From Acidimicrobiia bacterium (GTDB taxonomy: Bacteria > Actinomycetota > Acidimicrobiia > Acidimicrobiales > Poriferisodalaceae): DNA of 64,000 nucleotides. The first letter of the stretch is position 1. Each line of letters starts with the position of its first letter. Under the pieces are notes generated by a model. That model was not told the DNA's origin, made no database searches, and worked only from the letters and a program-made list of their open reading frames with translations. The position numbers and the translations under genes were made by a program. Positions 32,334-40,551 of this stretch are shown here, one piece after another. The stretch is from assembly GCA_022826045.1 (NCBI GenBank), contig JAJDVQ010000055.1, positions 1 to 64,000 of the forward strand, in the 5' to 3' direction.

Positions 32334-32406
32334 GGTCGGGTAGCTCAGTTGGCAGAGCGCGCGCCTGAAAAGCGTGAGGTCACCGGATCGACGCCGGTCC
32401 CGACCA
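32334..32406 (+). tRNA. tRNA-Phe (anticodon GAA)
   Basis: 73 bases: acceptor GGTCGGG/CCCGACC, D arm GCTCAGTTGGCAGAGC, anticodon loop CTGAAAA (anticodon GAA) on stem CGCGC/GCGTG, T arm ACCGG-ATCGACG-CCGGT. The T loop has A rather than T at its first position. No encoded CCA. Same transcript as tRNA-Asp. Confidence 0.94.
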
Positions 32407-32415
32407 CTGCCTAGG

Positions 32416-32444
32416 GCGAGCGAAGGGGCTTCGCCCCCGCTCGC
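32416..32444 (+). terminator. hairpin after the tRNA pair
   Basis: GCGAGCG (32416-32422) pairs with CGCTCGC (32438-32444), and GGGG (32425-32428) with CCCC (32434-32437), around loop CTTCG with a two-base AA bulge. It follows tRNA-Phe by 10 bases and could also serve the convergent malic enzyme gene. There is no T-run. Confidence 0.65.
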
Positions 32445-32485
32445 AAACTCAAGGGGTGCCGTGGTGGCACGTCCCCGCGGGGCGT

Positions 32486-33901
32486 TTAGCGGCGGGTGAC
32501 GTTGTCTTGGTGGGCGGCTGTTGCTACGGCTGATGCCACTGCGGGGACTACTGAGCGGTCGAAGGCTGTGGGGATGACCAGGTCGGGGCTGAGATCGTCG
32601 CTGGAAACGCCTGCGGCGATGGCTTCGGCGGCGGCGATCTTCATGTTCTCGGTGATGTCTGTGGCGCCCGCGTCGAACGCACCCCGGAAGATCCCGGGGA
32701 ATGCCAACACGTTGTTGATCTGGTTGGGGTAGTCGCTGCGGCCGGTGGCCACCACAGCCGCGATGTCGCCGATGTCGTCGGGCAGGATCTCGGGGTCGGG
32801 GTTCGCCATCGCGAACACGATCGGTCGCTCCGCCATCGTCGCCACGTCGTCACGGGTGATGAGTCCCGGACCGCTGAGGCCGAGAAACACGTCTGCGCCG
32901 GCCATCGCATCGGACACCGAGCCGGCCACGCGCTCGGCGTTGGTGTTGGCCGCGAGCCATTCCTTGGCGTGGTTCAGCTCGCTCCGGCCGGGGTGAATGG
33001 TGCCCTTGCGGTCGCAGGCGATCACATCGCCGATGCCGGCGCCCAACAGGATCTTGGCGGTCGCAACGCCGGCCGCACCCGCCCCCAGGATGACGCAGCG
33101 CAGGTTCGCCAGCTCTTTGCCCACGATCCGCGCCGAGTTCTCGAGCGCTGCCAAGGCGACCACTGCGGTGCCGTGCTGGTCGTCGTGGAACACGGGGATG
33201 TCGAGCGCAGCGCGCAGCGCCTCTTCGACCTCGAACGCCCCGGGCGCCGCGATGTCCTCCAGGTTGATGCCGCCGAAGGTGGGCGCCAGCCGGATGACCG
33301 TCTCCACGATCTCGTCAGGTTCATTGACGTCGAGGCAGATCGGGAACGCATCCACACCGGCGAATTCCTTGAACAGCAGCGCCTTGCCCTCCATGACCGG
33401 CATGGCCGCGGCCGGGCCGATGTCACCGAGACCCAGCACCGCCGTGCCGTCGCTGACTATCGCGACCGTGTTGCCCTTGATCGTCAGGTCGTGGACCCGC
33501 TCGGGCTCATCAGCGATCGCCCGGCAGACACGGGCCACGCCGGGCGTATAGGCCATGGAGAGATCATCGGCATTGCGCAGCGGGATGCGAGTGACCGTCT
33601 CAAGCTTGCCGCCGGCGTGCAGTTCAAAGGTGCGATCAAGCGCAGCGATGACCGTGATGCCTTCGAGCCCGTTGACTGCGTCGCAGATCTGGACGATGTG
33701 CTGCTCGCTGGACGCATCCACCACGATGTGCTGGCGCAGCGAGCCCTGTGTGATCGTGAAGCCGTCGAGGCTCTGGATGTTGCCGCCCACGTCGCCGATA
33801 GCGGTGCACAGCCGGCCGAGCGTGCCCGGCTGGTGGGCCAGCTCGACTTCGAGCGTGGCGGAATAAGCAGCGGTGGGTCGAGACCCTGCAGTGGCCGTCA
33901 T
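32486..33901 (-). CDS. NAD(P)-dependent malic enzyme with N-terminal ACT domain
   Basis: 471 residues from ATG 33901. Residues 10-85 form an ACT domain (ATLEVELAHQPGTLGRLCTAIGDVGGNIQSL in outline), which usually binds an amino acid or other small effector. The malic enzyme part follows: YTPGVARVCRAI (tyrosine acid), TIKGNTVAIVSDGTAVLGLGDIGP, FGGINLEDI (metal Glu/Asp), FHDDQHGTAVV, and the Rossmann motif ILGAGAAGVATAKIL. It decarboxylates malate to pyruvate with NAD(P)H production. ACT-malic enzymes are common in Actinobacteria. No operon partner: the downstream neighbour is the tRNA pair, and the peptide gene lies upstream on the other strand. Confidence 0.93.
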   Translation of the reverse strand: MTATAGSRPTAAYSATLEVELAHQPGTLGRLCTAIGDVGGNIQSLDGFTITQGSLRQHIVVDASSEQHIVQICDAVNGLEGITVIAALDRTFELHAGGKLETVTRIPLRNADDLSMAYTPGVARVCRAIADEPERVHDLTIKGNTVAIVSDGTAVLGLGDIGPAAAMPVMEGKALLFKEFAGVDAFPICLDVNEPDEIVETVIRLAPTFGGINLEDIAAPGAFEVEEALRAALDIPVFHDDQHGTAVVALAALENSARIVGKELANLRCVILGAGAAGVATAKILLGAGIGDVIACDRKGTIHPGRSELNHAKEWLAANTNAERVAGSVSDAMAGADVFLGLSGPGLITRDDVATMAERPIVFAMANPDPEILPDDIGDIAAVVATGRSDYPNQINNVLAFPGIFRGAFDAGATDITENMKIAAAEAIAAGVSSDDLSPDLVIPTAFDRSVVPAVASAVATAAHQDNVTRR

Positions 33902-34101
33902 CAGTGCTCCTGCGTGTTCGGGCACCGGAGGGTATTGGCCTGACGCCCGATCTCGATGATGCAGCAGGAGTCGGCGGCCGCGCCAAAGCGATCGCATTGC
34001 CGCAGTGTCGTTCAAGCCCAACTCCGAGCAACGGCTAACGTCCGTCGAACATCAGCGGGCTGCTCGGCAACAGCAGACCGCCCAGCAATGAAAGAGCAGT
34101 C

Positions 34102-34296
34102 ATGTCTGACATCGATGAGCACCAGGACCCAGAGGCGACCATTGCGTCTGAGGGAGACGAGTTGACCGAAGCTGAGCTTGAACAGGTCCAAGGCGCGACC
34201 GGTGTCAGCACGGGCGGCCAAATAGTCAACCCCGGGGCCGGGGCCGCCGCGTCGGGCACGGCCAAGGCCGCAACGGGGACCGCAGCGGGCCTGTAA
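34102..34296 (+). CDS. double-glycine-leader peptide (export substrate 1)
   Basis: 64 residues. The N-terminal 30 are acidic and end in DELTEAELEQVQGA, a double-glycine-type leader motif (ELTxxELxxVxG[AG]) recognised by C39-peptidase transporters. The predicted mature part (TGVSTGGQIVNPGAGAA and onwards, about 32 residues) is Gly/Ala/Thr-rich, without Cys, aromatic or acidic residues, so it cannot carry lanthionine bridges. A weak GAAAGAG precedes ATG 34102. It faces the ABC transporter genes tail to tail and shares its leader motif with the peptide encoded at 40280-40447, the other end of the island. Product activity is unknown; bacteriocin or signal peptide is inferred from context. Confidence 0.72.
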   Translation: MSDIDEHQDPEATIASEGDELTEAELEQVQGATGVSTGGQIVNPGAGAAASGTAKAATGTAAGL

Positions 34297-34398
34297 CACC
34301 ACTCACTCGGCGGCGGCAGCAGCTGATGCCGGAGACCGACAGGGCAACATCGGCCGAGCGGGAGATCGACCTGATCTGAAGAGTTGCGGTACCCGAGG

Positions 34399-37389
34399 CT
34401 AGGCGAGCTGGCGCTCCACGAGCCGCTTGAACACGCCATCGGCGCCGTACAGCTCGTCGAAGCTGCCGACCTGCACCACGCGTCCTGACTGCATCACATA
34501 GATCCGGTCGGCCTGCCGGATGGTCGACAGACGGTGGGCGATCACGATGCGGGTGGCGGCGAGGCGCTCGATGCCGGTCATCACCTGTGCTTGGCTGCGA
34601 GAGTCGAGCCAGCTCGTGGCCTCGTCGAGCCACACCACGCGTGGGTTGCGTGCCAATGCCGCAGCTATACGGACTCGCTGGGCCTGCCCGCCCGAGAATG
34701 TCGAGCCTTCGGTGACGACGGTGTGCATCTGCATCGGCATCTCGGCGATCTCGTCGGCGATGTCGGCGCGACGCGCCGCATTCCACGCGTCATCGACGGT
34801 CAAGTCGTCGCCCATCCCGATGATGTTGTCGAGGAGGCTGCCCGGTTGCAGAGCGGTGTCCTGGGTGACCACGCCGAGTTGCCGGCGCAGCACATGACGA
34901 TCAAGGAACGCGATGTCGCGGCCGTCGTAATACACGCTGCCTGAGGTCGGTTCTTCCAGACCGAGCCCCAGCCGCATCAGCGTGCTCTTGCCGGCACCGG
35001 AGTCGCCCACGATCGCGATGAACTCGCCCGGGCGAGCGCTGATCGACACGTCGGTGATGATCTCGGTGTCGGGGTCGTAGCGGAAGCTGACGTGGTCGAA
35101 GCTGACCTCACCCCCGATCTCGAATCCGCCGCGGCCGGCGCCGGACGGCTCCGGGCGTTCCCGCAGCACCGGGCGGACCTGCTCATACGCGGGCACTGCC
35201 GCTGCCACCGCCTCGAACGAGCGGGCCAGGTTGGCCGCGGCTGCGTAAAAGGTCATGGCGACTGCGTAGACGACGAGGAAATCGCTGACCTGCAGCTGAT
35301 CCTCCCCGCGCCACACGGCGACCCCGCACAGGGCCGCGCCGATCAGCGCAGGCGTCGCCGCGCCCAGCGACATCAGGTGCTCGTTGAGGCGTGCAACCGC
35401 AATGGTCGCAAGCTGTTGATCGCGATAGTGGCCCGCCCATCGGGCGAAGGCGGACGGCTCGGCGCCGGCACTGCGCAGCTTGCTGATCCCGCTGATCGAC
35501 TGCAGCAGCTCGCTGGTGGCGCGACGCTCAGCTGCGAACCTGCGCCGCTGCGGGCCGAACTGCCACAGCCCGACCAGCGCGCCGACGGCCACGCTCAGCG
35601 CACCCAGCGCGAGGCTGACCAGCGCGAGCGTCAGGTCGTAGGCGAAAGGGATCGCAAGCGTGGGCGCCAGGAACGCCACCGCCAGCAGCGAATTCGCCAC
35701 CACACCCGACACTTGATCGCGCATCCATTGGAAGCTCGCCATGCGCGAGGCGAGATCGCCGGTAGTGAACCTCCGAAGGAAGCTCGGCGGAAGCGACAGC
35801 ACACGATCCCAGGCTGCGGCGCTGACGCGTGCCGCAGCGCGCCCTTCGATGCGCATCAGCGAGGTCCCGAGCAAGATCTGCAACACCACGCCCACCGCGG
35901 CGAAGCCAGCGAGCGCGATCATCACCTGAACCAGCATGTCGCCGGCCGCGCTCACGAGCACCCAGTCGGTGAGCACACCGACTGCCACCGCCGGCGCCTG
36001 CATCAGCACAGCCGCGACAAGCCCGACCGCAACGAAGCGCACCAGATCTCCCGCGAGCCCTTGACGGGCGACGCGGGCAAGGTCGCGTGCGTTCGCCGGC
36101 TTCTCAGGCGGGAACGTCGGGTAGCACAGCCAAGCCGTCTCCGCGAGTTCGGCGGCGCGCTCGGCGCTGAGGCGACGTGAGGTTCCGTCGACAGGATCGA
36201 CCACGCGATAACGGCCGGTCCAATGCGGCAGCAGCGCGACCGGCTGGCCATCTGCTGCGCGGCGGCCCAGCATCGCGCCGCTGTCGCCGAGCCACCAGCG
36301 GTCCTCGGAGCTGAGCCGAACCTCGCGCGCCCGCACGCCCGATGCGCGCACGACATCGGCCAAGCTGGGCTCAGCGTCGCCCGAGTCGCCATAACGGACC
36401 GGCGCCCTGAAGTCGATGCCTTGGCGCTTGCCGATCAGCGCCAGCGCCGACATCAGCATCGAGGCGCCGTGGACGTCCTGCGTGGGGTGGCGTTCATGGA
36501 TCCGGCTGAGGCCGACCGCAGCCGACTCGGCGTCACGGCGGCGCAGCGCCTCACGTGCGGTCTGCTCGTTGACCGCATCGGCGCGCGCCAGCATCCGGTT
36601 GAGCTGTTCCGCGCTCAGCGCGAGCCGGTGGAAGTCGTCGAGCGCTTCGAGGAGCCGGCCGTCGGCTGCGAGGTCCGCAGAGGTGGAGATGCGCAGCGTG
36701 CCGTGCGGAGGCGCGGTGAGCCAGGTGTCGGAGGTCAACGGCACAGCGGCGGCGGACTGCGGTAGCGTTTCGGTGCCCAAATAGGCGACATCGACGGCAT
36801 CGGACGCGGCCCACGCAACGGTGCCAGGCCGCGCCGACACGATTGTGGCGACGGCTGAGGCGGGCAGGCTCTGTGAGGCAGCGGGGTCAACGACGGCAGC
36901 GGGGCGCGGGCGCGGCTCGATCGGTTCAGCAATGGCGCGCGAGACCGAGGCGATCCAGGCGTCGGCCTGAGCGGCGAGCTCGTCGGCCAGTGCAGGATCG
37001 GCCAGATCCGAGCGCTGCAGCATCGCCAGACGCGTGCCGGGCAGGCCCTTGCCCACGGCTGTCAACGACACGTCGCTCGTCGCGAACCCGAACACCAGCT
37101 GACCCGCTTGGACGCGTGCCACATGGCGTGCGCTCGAAGCAGCCTGTCCGTCTTCGACCTCGAACAGGAACACGTCGACTGCGCCGCGAACCACGAGGCA
37201 GACCTGCGACGGGTCGTCCAGCGCGATGGGCATGTTGGCCGCGCTCGACACGTCTTCGCTCTCGCCCAGCGCGACTTGCGCAATGCGCGACGTGCGGCTC
37301 ATCTGCGCCAGCGCGGCCACCGCAGGCGGAGCATCGTGCGGGCCTCCGTCATCGCCCCACGCTGCCGATGCCGCAGCAAGCGTGCTCAT
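34399..37389 (-). CDS. NHLM-type ABC transporter with large N-terminal regulatory-like domain
   Basis: 996 residues. The first 400 are soluble: a segment like a cyclic-nucleotide-binding fold (PSQVCLVVRGAVDVFLFEVEDG, then VQAGQLVFGFATSDV), and an incomplete peptidase-like region without a catalytic Cys. Six membrane helices follow (about 480-740), then the nucleotide-binding domain: Walker A GDSGAGKST, signature FSGGQAQR, Walker B VVWLDEATS, H-loop IVIAHRLSTI. This architecture is that of the second transporter (ABC2) of NHLM bacteriocin-type systems. It overlaps the C39-peptidase transporter gene by ATGA, so they probably form one heterodimeric exporter. Confidence 0.82.
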   Translation of the reverse strand: MSTLAAASAAWGDDGGPHDAPPAVAALAQMSRTSRIAQVALGESEDVSSAANMPIALDDPSQVCLVVRGAVDVFLFEVEDGQAASSARHVARVQAGQLVFGFATSDVSLTAVGKGLPGTRLAMLQRSDLADPALADELAAQADAWIASVSRAIAEPIEPRPRPAAVVDPAASQSLPASAVATIVSARPGTVAWAASDAVDVAYLGTETLPQSAAAVPLTSDTWLTAPPHGTLRISTSADLAADGRLLEALDDFHRLALSAEQLNRMLARADAVNEQTAREALRRRDAESAAVGLSRIHERHPTQDVHGASMLMSALALIGKRQGIDFRAPVRYGDSGDAEPSLADVVRASGVRAREVRLSSEDRWWLGDSGAMLGRRAADGQPVALLPHWTGRYRVVDPVDGTSRRLSAERAAELAETAWLCYPTFPPEKPANARDLARVARQGLAGDLVRFVAVGLVAAVLMQAPAVAVGVLTDWVLVSAAGDMLVQVMIALAGFAAVGVVLQILLGTSLMRIEGRAAARVSAAAWDRVLSLPPSFLRRFTTGDLASRMASFQWMRDQVSGVVANSLLAVAFLAPTLAIPFAYDLTLALVSLALGALSVAVGALVGLWQFGPQRRRFAAERRATSELLQSISGISKLRSAGAEPSAFARWAGHYRDQQLATIAVARLNEHLMSLGAATPALIGAALCGVAVWRGEDQLQVSDFLVVYAVAMTFYAAAANLARSFEAVAAAVPAYEQVRPVLRERPEPSGAGRGGFEIGGEVSFDHVSFRYDPDTEIITDVSISARPGEFIAIVGDSGAGKSTLMRLGLGLEEPTSGSVYYDGRDIAFLDRHVLRRQLGVVTQDTALQPGSLLDNIIGMGDDLTVDDAWNAARRADIADEIAEMPMQMHTVVTEGSTFSGGQAQRVRIAAALARNPRVVWLDEATSWLDSRSQAQVMTGIERLAATRIVIAHRLSTIRQADRIYVMQSGRVVQVGSFDELYGADGVFKRLVERQLA

Positions 37390-39587
37390 TGCGAGCGCAC
37401 CAGCTGGGCATAGAGGCCGTCGGCGTCGGCGAGCAGCGTGTCGTGACTGCCCCGCTGCACCTCCCGGCCGCCGTCCATGACGATGATCTGGTCGCAGTCG
37501 CGGATCGTGCTGAGGCGGTGCGCGACAATGAGGCACGAACAGCCGCGACGGCGCAGCGCGTCGTCGATGCGCCGTTCGGTCTCGGCGTCGAGCGTGCTGG
37601 TGGCCTCGTCGAGCAGCAGCACGGAGGGGCGAGCGACAAGAGCACGCGCTATCTCGAGCCGCTGGCGCTGGCCGCCGCTGAAGTTGGCGCCCCCCTCCCG
37701 GACGTGGGCCTCATAGCCGCCGCGTCGGCGCATGATGTCGTCGTGGATCATGGCGTCGCGCGCTGCGGCCACCATGTCCGCCTCCGAAGCGGCGGCATTC
37801 CACATGGTGATGTTCTCGCGCACGCTGCCGTCGAACAGTGCTATCTGCTGATCGACCGTGGCCACCGATCCGACGAAGACCGGGCGCGGGACCTCACGCG
37901 TCGGCACACCGTCGAAGAGGACCTCGCCCGACCACGGCTCGAACTCGCCGCTGACCAGGCGCAGCAGCGTCGACTTCCCCGAGCCGGTCGGCCCGACCAC
38001 CGCGACGCGCTGGCCGGGCTCGATGGCGAGACTGAGCCCGTTGATGAGCGGTTCGGTCCGACCCCGGTAGCCGAAGCGAAGCTCGCACACCTCCACCCGG
38101 CCCGCCAGCCGCAGACGGCCATTCAGCGTCATCACGCGGTCAGTCGGCGACCCGTCGCCGGATTCGGATGCCGCGCCAGCAGAAACCGCCGGATCCGGCT
38201 CGGCGGCGGAGATGTCGCGCACACGCTGCACATCGGCGCCGAGCAGCTCGAACGTGTCGGCATACAGCACGAAACGCCCGACCGGGGCGAGGAAGCTGCC
38301 CGCCAGGACGTACACGGCGATCAGCTCGCCGATGCTGAGATCCCCTTCGATCACCTGCCAGCCGCCGAGCCCCAGCACGACCAGCGTGCCGCACGCGAGG
38401 AACAGCCCCGGCAGCGCCGCGTTCACATAGGCCAGCTCGACCACCCGCTGACGAGCCGAGAGCTCACGCGCTTGGTGGCCGCTCCAGCGGACGAAGAAGT
38501 CGTTCTCGGCTGCGGTGGCGCGCAGCATGTCGGCTTGGCGCAGCCCGGTGGTCTCGATGCCGAACAGCAGGGCCTGCTCGCGCCGCAGCAGCCGCTGGTG
38601 ATCCGTGCGGCGCAGGCTCACCAAGCGCGCGATGGCGACGTTGACCAGCGCTACAGCCAGCACGCTCGCGGCAATGAGCGGGTCGTAGGCCACAAGCAGT
38701 GCCCACAATGCGACACTGGTCACCAGCTCCACCGCGAGACCCACGAGATGCCTACCGGCGCCGTCGGCGATCTCGTCCACCAATCCGACTCGGGTGGTGA
38801 GATCGCCCGCGAAGCGGTGAGCGAAGTACTGTTTGGGCAGGCGCAGCAGATGCTGCAGCAGCCGCTGGGAACGCACCACGGCCACGCCGATGGAGATCCG
38901 GCGCAGCATGCGCTGCTGCAGCCAGGTCAGCAGGTAGACCGCAGCACCCGCCAACGCCATGGCAGCAACCACGAAGCCGCCCCAGTGGGGCGCCTCGCCG
39001 GCCAGCACGCTGTCGACGAAGACGCCGAGCAGCACGGGCAGCGCGAGGGCCGGGATGGCCAGCAGCAGCCCGGCCAGCGCCACGTATGCGAGCGCGCCAC
39101 GTGTGCCGGCAAGCCACGGCCACAGTGCACGCCACGCACTGGGGCGCTCCCCGACTGGCCGAAATGACGCCGTCGGCGACGCGGTGAGCACCACGCCCGC
39201 GTATGCACGCTCCACAGTCGAACGGCTCACGCGGCGACGGCCGTTGGCCGGATCGTTCAGGTGGTACCGGTCGCCGACGATGCCTTCGAGCACCAAGAAA
39301 TGGTTGAATTCCCAGTACAGGATGGCCGGCAGGTCTGTCTCGGCGAGCGAGTCGACCTCCTTGCGCCAGCCGCGGACCTCCATGCCGTGCTTGCTGCCAG
39401 CACGCACGATCCCAGCGGCACTGGCCCCGTCGCGACCGACGCCACAGTCGTCGCGCAATTCCTCCAAGGGAACCCAGCGGCCGAAATGGGCCATGACGGC
39501 CGCCAGCGACGCGGCTCCGCATTCGGCCGCCTCGAGCTGGGGAATCAGCGGCGTGCGAAGGCTGCGTCGTCGCAGCAGCGTCGGCAC
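37386..39587 (-). CDS. peptidase C39-containing ABC transporter (leader-cleaving exporter)
   Basis: 733 residues. Residues 15-135 are a C39 peptidase with an intact triad: Cys in LEAAECGAASLAAVM (about residue 23), His in EFNHFLVLEG, Asp in YHLNDPANGRR. Six membrane helices cover about 155-430, and the nucleotide-binding domain holds GPTGSGKST, NFSGGQRQRLEIA, VLLLDEATS and IVAHRLSTI. Such proteins cut the leader after a double-glycine motif and push the mature peptide across the membrane. It corresponds to the ABC1 member of NHLM systems. It follows the HlyD-like gene by 6 bases and overlaps the second transporter. Confidence 0.88.
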   Translation of the reverse strand: MPTLLRRRSLRTPLIPQLEAAECGAASLAAVMAHFGRWVPLEELRDDCGVGRDGASAAGIVRAGSKHGMEVRGWRKEVDSLAETDLPAILYWEFNHFLVLEGIVGDRYHLNDPANGRRRVSRSTVERAYAGVVLTASPTASFRPVGERPSAWRALWPWLAGTRGALAYVALAGLLLAIPALALPVLLGVFVDSVLAGEAPHWGGFVVAAMALAGAAVYLLTWLQQRMLRRISIGVAVVRSQRLLQHLLRLPKQYFAHRFAGDLTTRVGLVDEIADGAGRHLVGLAVELVTSVALWALLVAYDPLIAASVLAVALVNVAIARLVSLRRTDHQRLLRREQALLFGIETTGLRQADMLRATAAENDFFVRWSGHQARELSARQRVVELAYVNAALPGLFLACGTLVVLGLGGWQVIEGDLSIGELIAVYVLAGSFLAPVGRFVLYADTFELLGADVQRVRDISAAEPDPAVSAGAASESGDGSPTDRVMTLNGRLRLAGRVEVCELRFGYRGRTEPLINGLSLAIEPGQRVAVVGPTGSGKSTLLRLVSGEFEPWSGEVLFDGVPTREVPRPVFVGSVATVDQQIALFDGSVRENITMWNAAASEADMVAAARDAMIHDDIMRRRGGYEAHVREGGANFSGGQRQRLEIARALVARPSVLLLDEATSTLDAETERRIDDALRRRGCSCLIVAHRLSTIRDCDQIIVMDGGREVQRGSHDTLLADADGLYAQLVRSQ

Positions 39588-39593
39588 TGGCGC

Positions 39594-40175
39594 CTACCGG
39601 AGGCCGGCCGTGGCGATGAAGCGAATAGGCGACCGGTGCTCAGTCACGATGCGCACACGACAGGCGCTGCCCGACAGCGCCGCTCCGGAGGCGTCATCGG
39701 TCAGTTCCAGCCAGACACGGTGTGTGGCGGCAGGGTCCCACAGCGCGGTGTCGAGCAGAAATTCGCTTCTTTGCGAGTCGCCGAGCATGACTTCCCGGAC
39801 GACTGCGTCCAAGGCGCCATCGGTGCCAACCGGTGTTACACGCGCACCCATGCCGACCGTGACATCACGCGCTTGACGAGGGCTGAGGAGCGCGAGAACT
39901 GCCAGTTGCGAGTTCGCAGGCACAGCAACGCCTGCGCTTGACGCTTCACCGACGTTGTCACGCCCCACGAGCAGGCAGTCGGCTGAATGGCCCCGCTCAA
40001 TCGTCCCGAAGACCGTCCAAGCCAGCACGCCCAGCAGCGCCGCGGCGAGCAGCGCCAAGAACAGCCACTCGTGCGGTGCTGTGATGCGCAACAGCCCGTC
40101 GACAGGCTCCGCCCGCCCACGGCGAGCGAGGGCTTCCTCGCGAAACAGCTGTCTGCGTCGTGCCATCGGATTCAC
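39594..40175 (-). CDS. short HlyD-like secretion protein
   Basis: 193 residues with a cytoplasmic N-terminus (LFREEALARRGRAEPVDGLLRITAP), one membrane helix (WLFLALLAAALLGVLAWTVFG) and an extracytoplasmic beta-rich domain (VAVPANSQLAVLALLSPRQARDVTVGMGARVTP in outline). The N-terminal layout matches membrane-fusion (HlyD-like) proteins of NHLM export systems, but it is short: no coiled-coil hairpin is visible. In an actinobacterium without a classical outer membrane a shorter adaptor may suffice. Coupled to the transporter genes downstream. ATG 40175 or 40166 could start it. Confidence 0.68.
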   Translation of the reverse strand: MNPMARRRQLFREEALARRGRAEPVDGLLRITAPHEWLFLALLAAALLGVLAWTVFGTIERGHSADCLLVGRDNVGEASSAGVAVPANSQLAVLALLSPRQARDVTVGMGARVTPVGTDGALDAVVREVMLGDSQRSEFLLDTALWDPAATHRVWLELTDDASGAALSGSACRVRIVTEHRSPIRFIATAGLR

Positions 40176-40279
40176 ACACTAGAACGCACGAGTGCCGACG
40201 GACCCCTGCTGTGACGCGGACACTTCCCGCGCTAGCTGACGTGTTCATTCGAGGGGAAAACGCCAGATGGAACGTCGCC

Positions 40280-40447
40280 CTACTTGCTGGAGCCCGAGTA
40301 GTTGTTCTGGGTCGTGTGAGTGCCGTAGGGGGATGACGAGCTGCTCGACCCAGACCCTTTGCCACCGCTCACATGCTGCAGCTCCTCAGAGGTGAGCTCG
40401 CGCTCGTCGATGTCTCCTTCAACGGGGGGGACCTTCGCATCAGACAT
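40280..40447 (-). CDS. double-glycine-leader peptide (export substrate 2)
   Basis: 55 residues from ATG 40447, preceded by a strong TGGAGGT 7 bases upstream. It starts MSDAKVPPVEGDIDE, and the leader ends in RELTSEELQHVSGG, a canonical double-glycine site. The mature part (KGSGSSSSSPYGTHTTQNN and six more) is Gly/Ser/Thr/Asn-rich with two Tyr and no Cys. It heads the minus-strand export operon, 104 bases before the HlyD-like gene. Both start MSD and both leaders share ELTxxELxxVxG, so they are very likely processed by the same C39 domain. It is too short for usual gene finders. Confidence 0.75.
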   Translation of the reverse strand: MSDAKVPPVEGDIDERELTSEELQHVSGGKGSGSSSSSSPYGTHTTQNNYSGSSK

Positions 40448-40551
40448 CCAGCAACCTCCAGAGGCCGACTCGGAACGCCCGTTGTATCACAGCCATCGCA
40501 GCAGCCACAACACTGGGTACATCCGACTGCTCATTCGAACAGGGCGGCGTT

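Noticed and set aside
32171-32368. 65-residue frame across the tRNA pair
   Set aside because: It overlaps tRNA-Asp and tRNA-Phe; the translation reads the tRNA sequences.
34102-34296. Lanthipeptide or nif11-type precursor
   Set aside because: No Cys in the core, no nif11-like or nitrile hydratase-like leader domain, and no lanthionine synthetase gene nearby.
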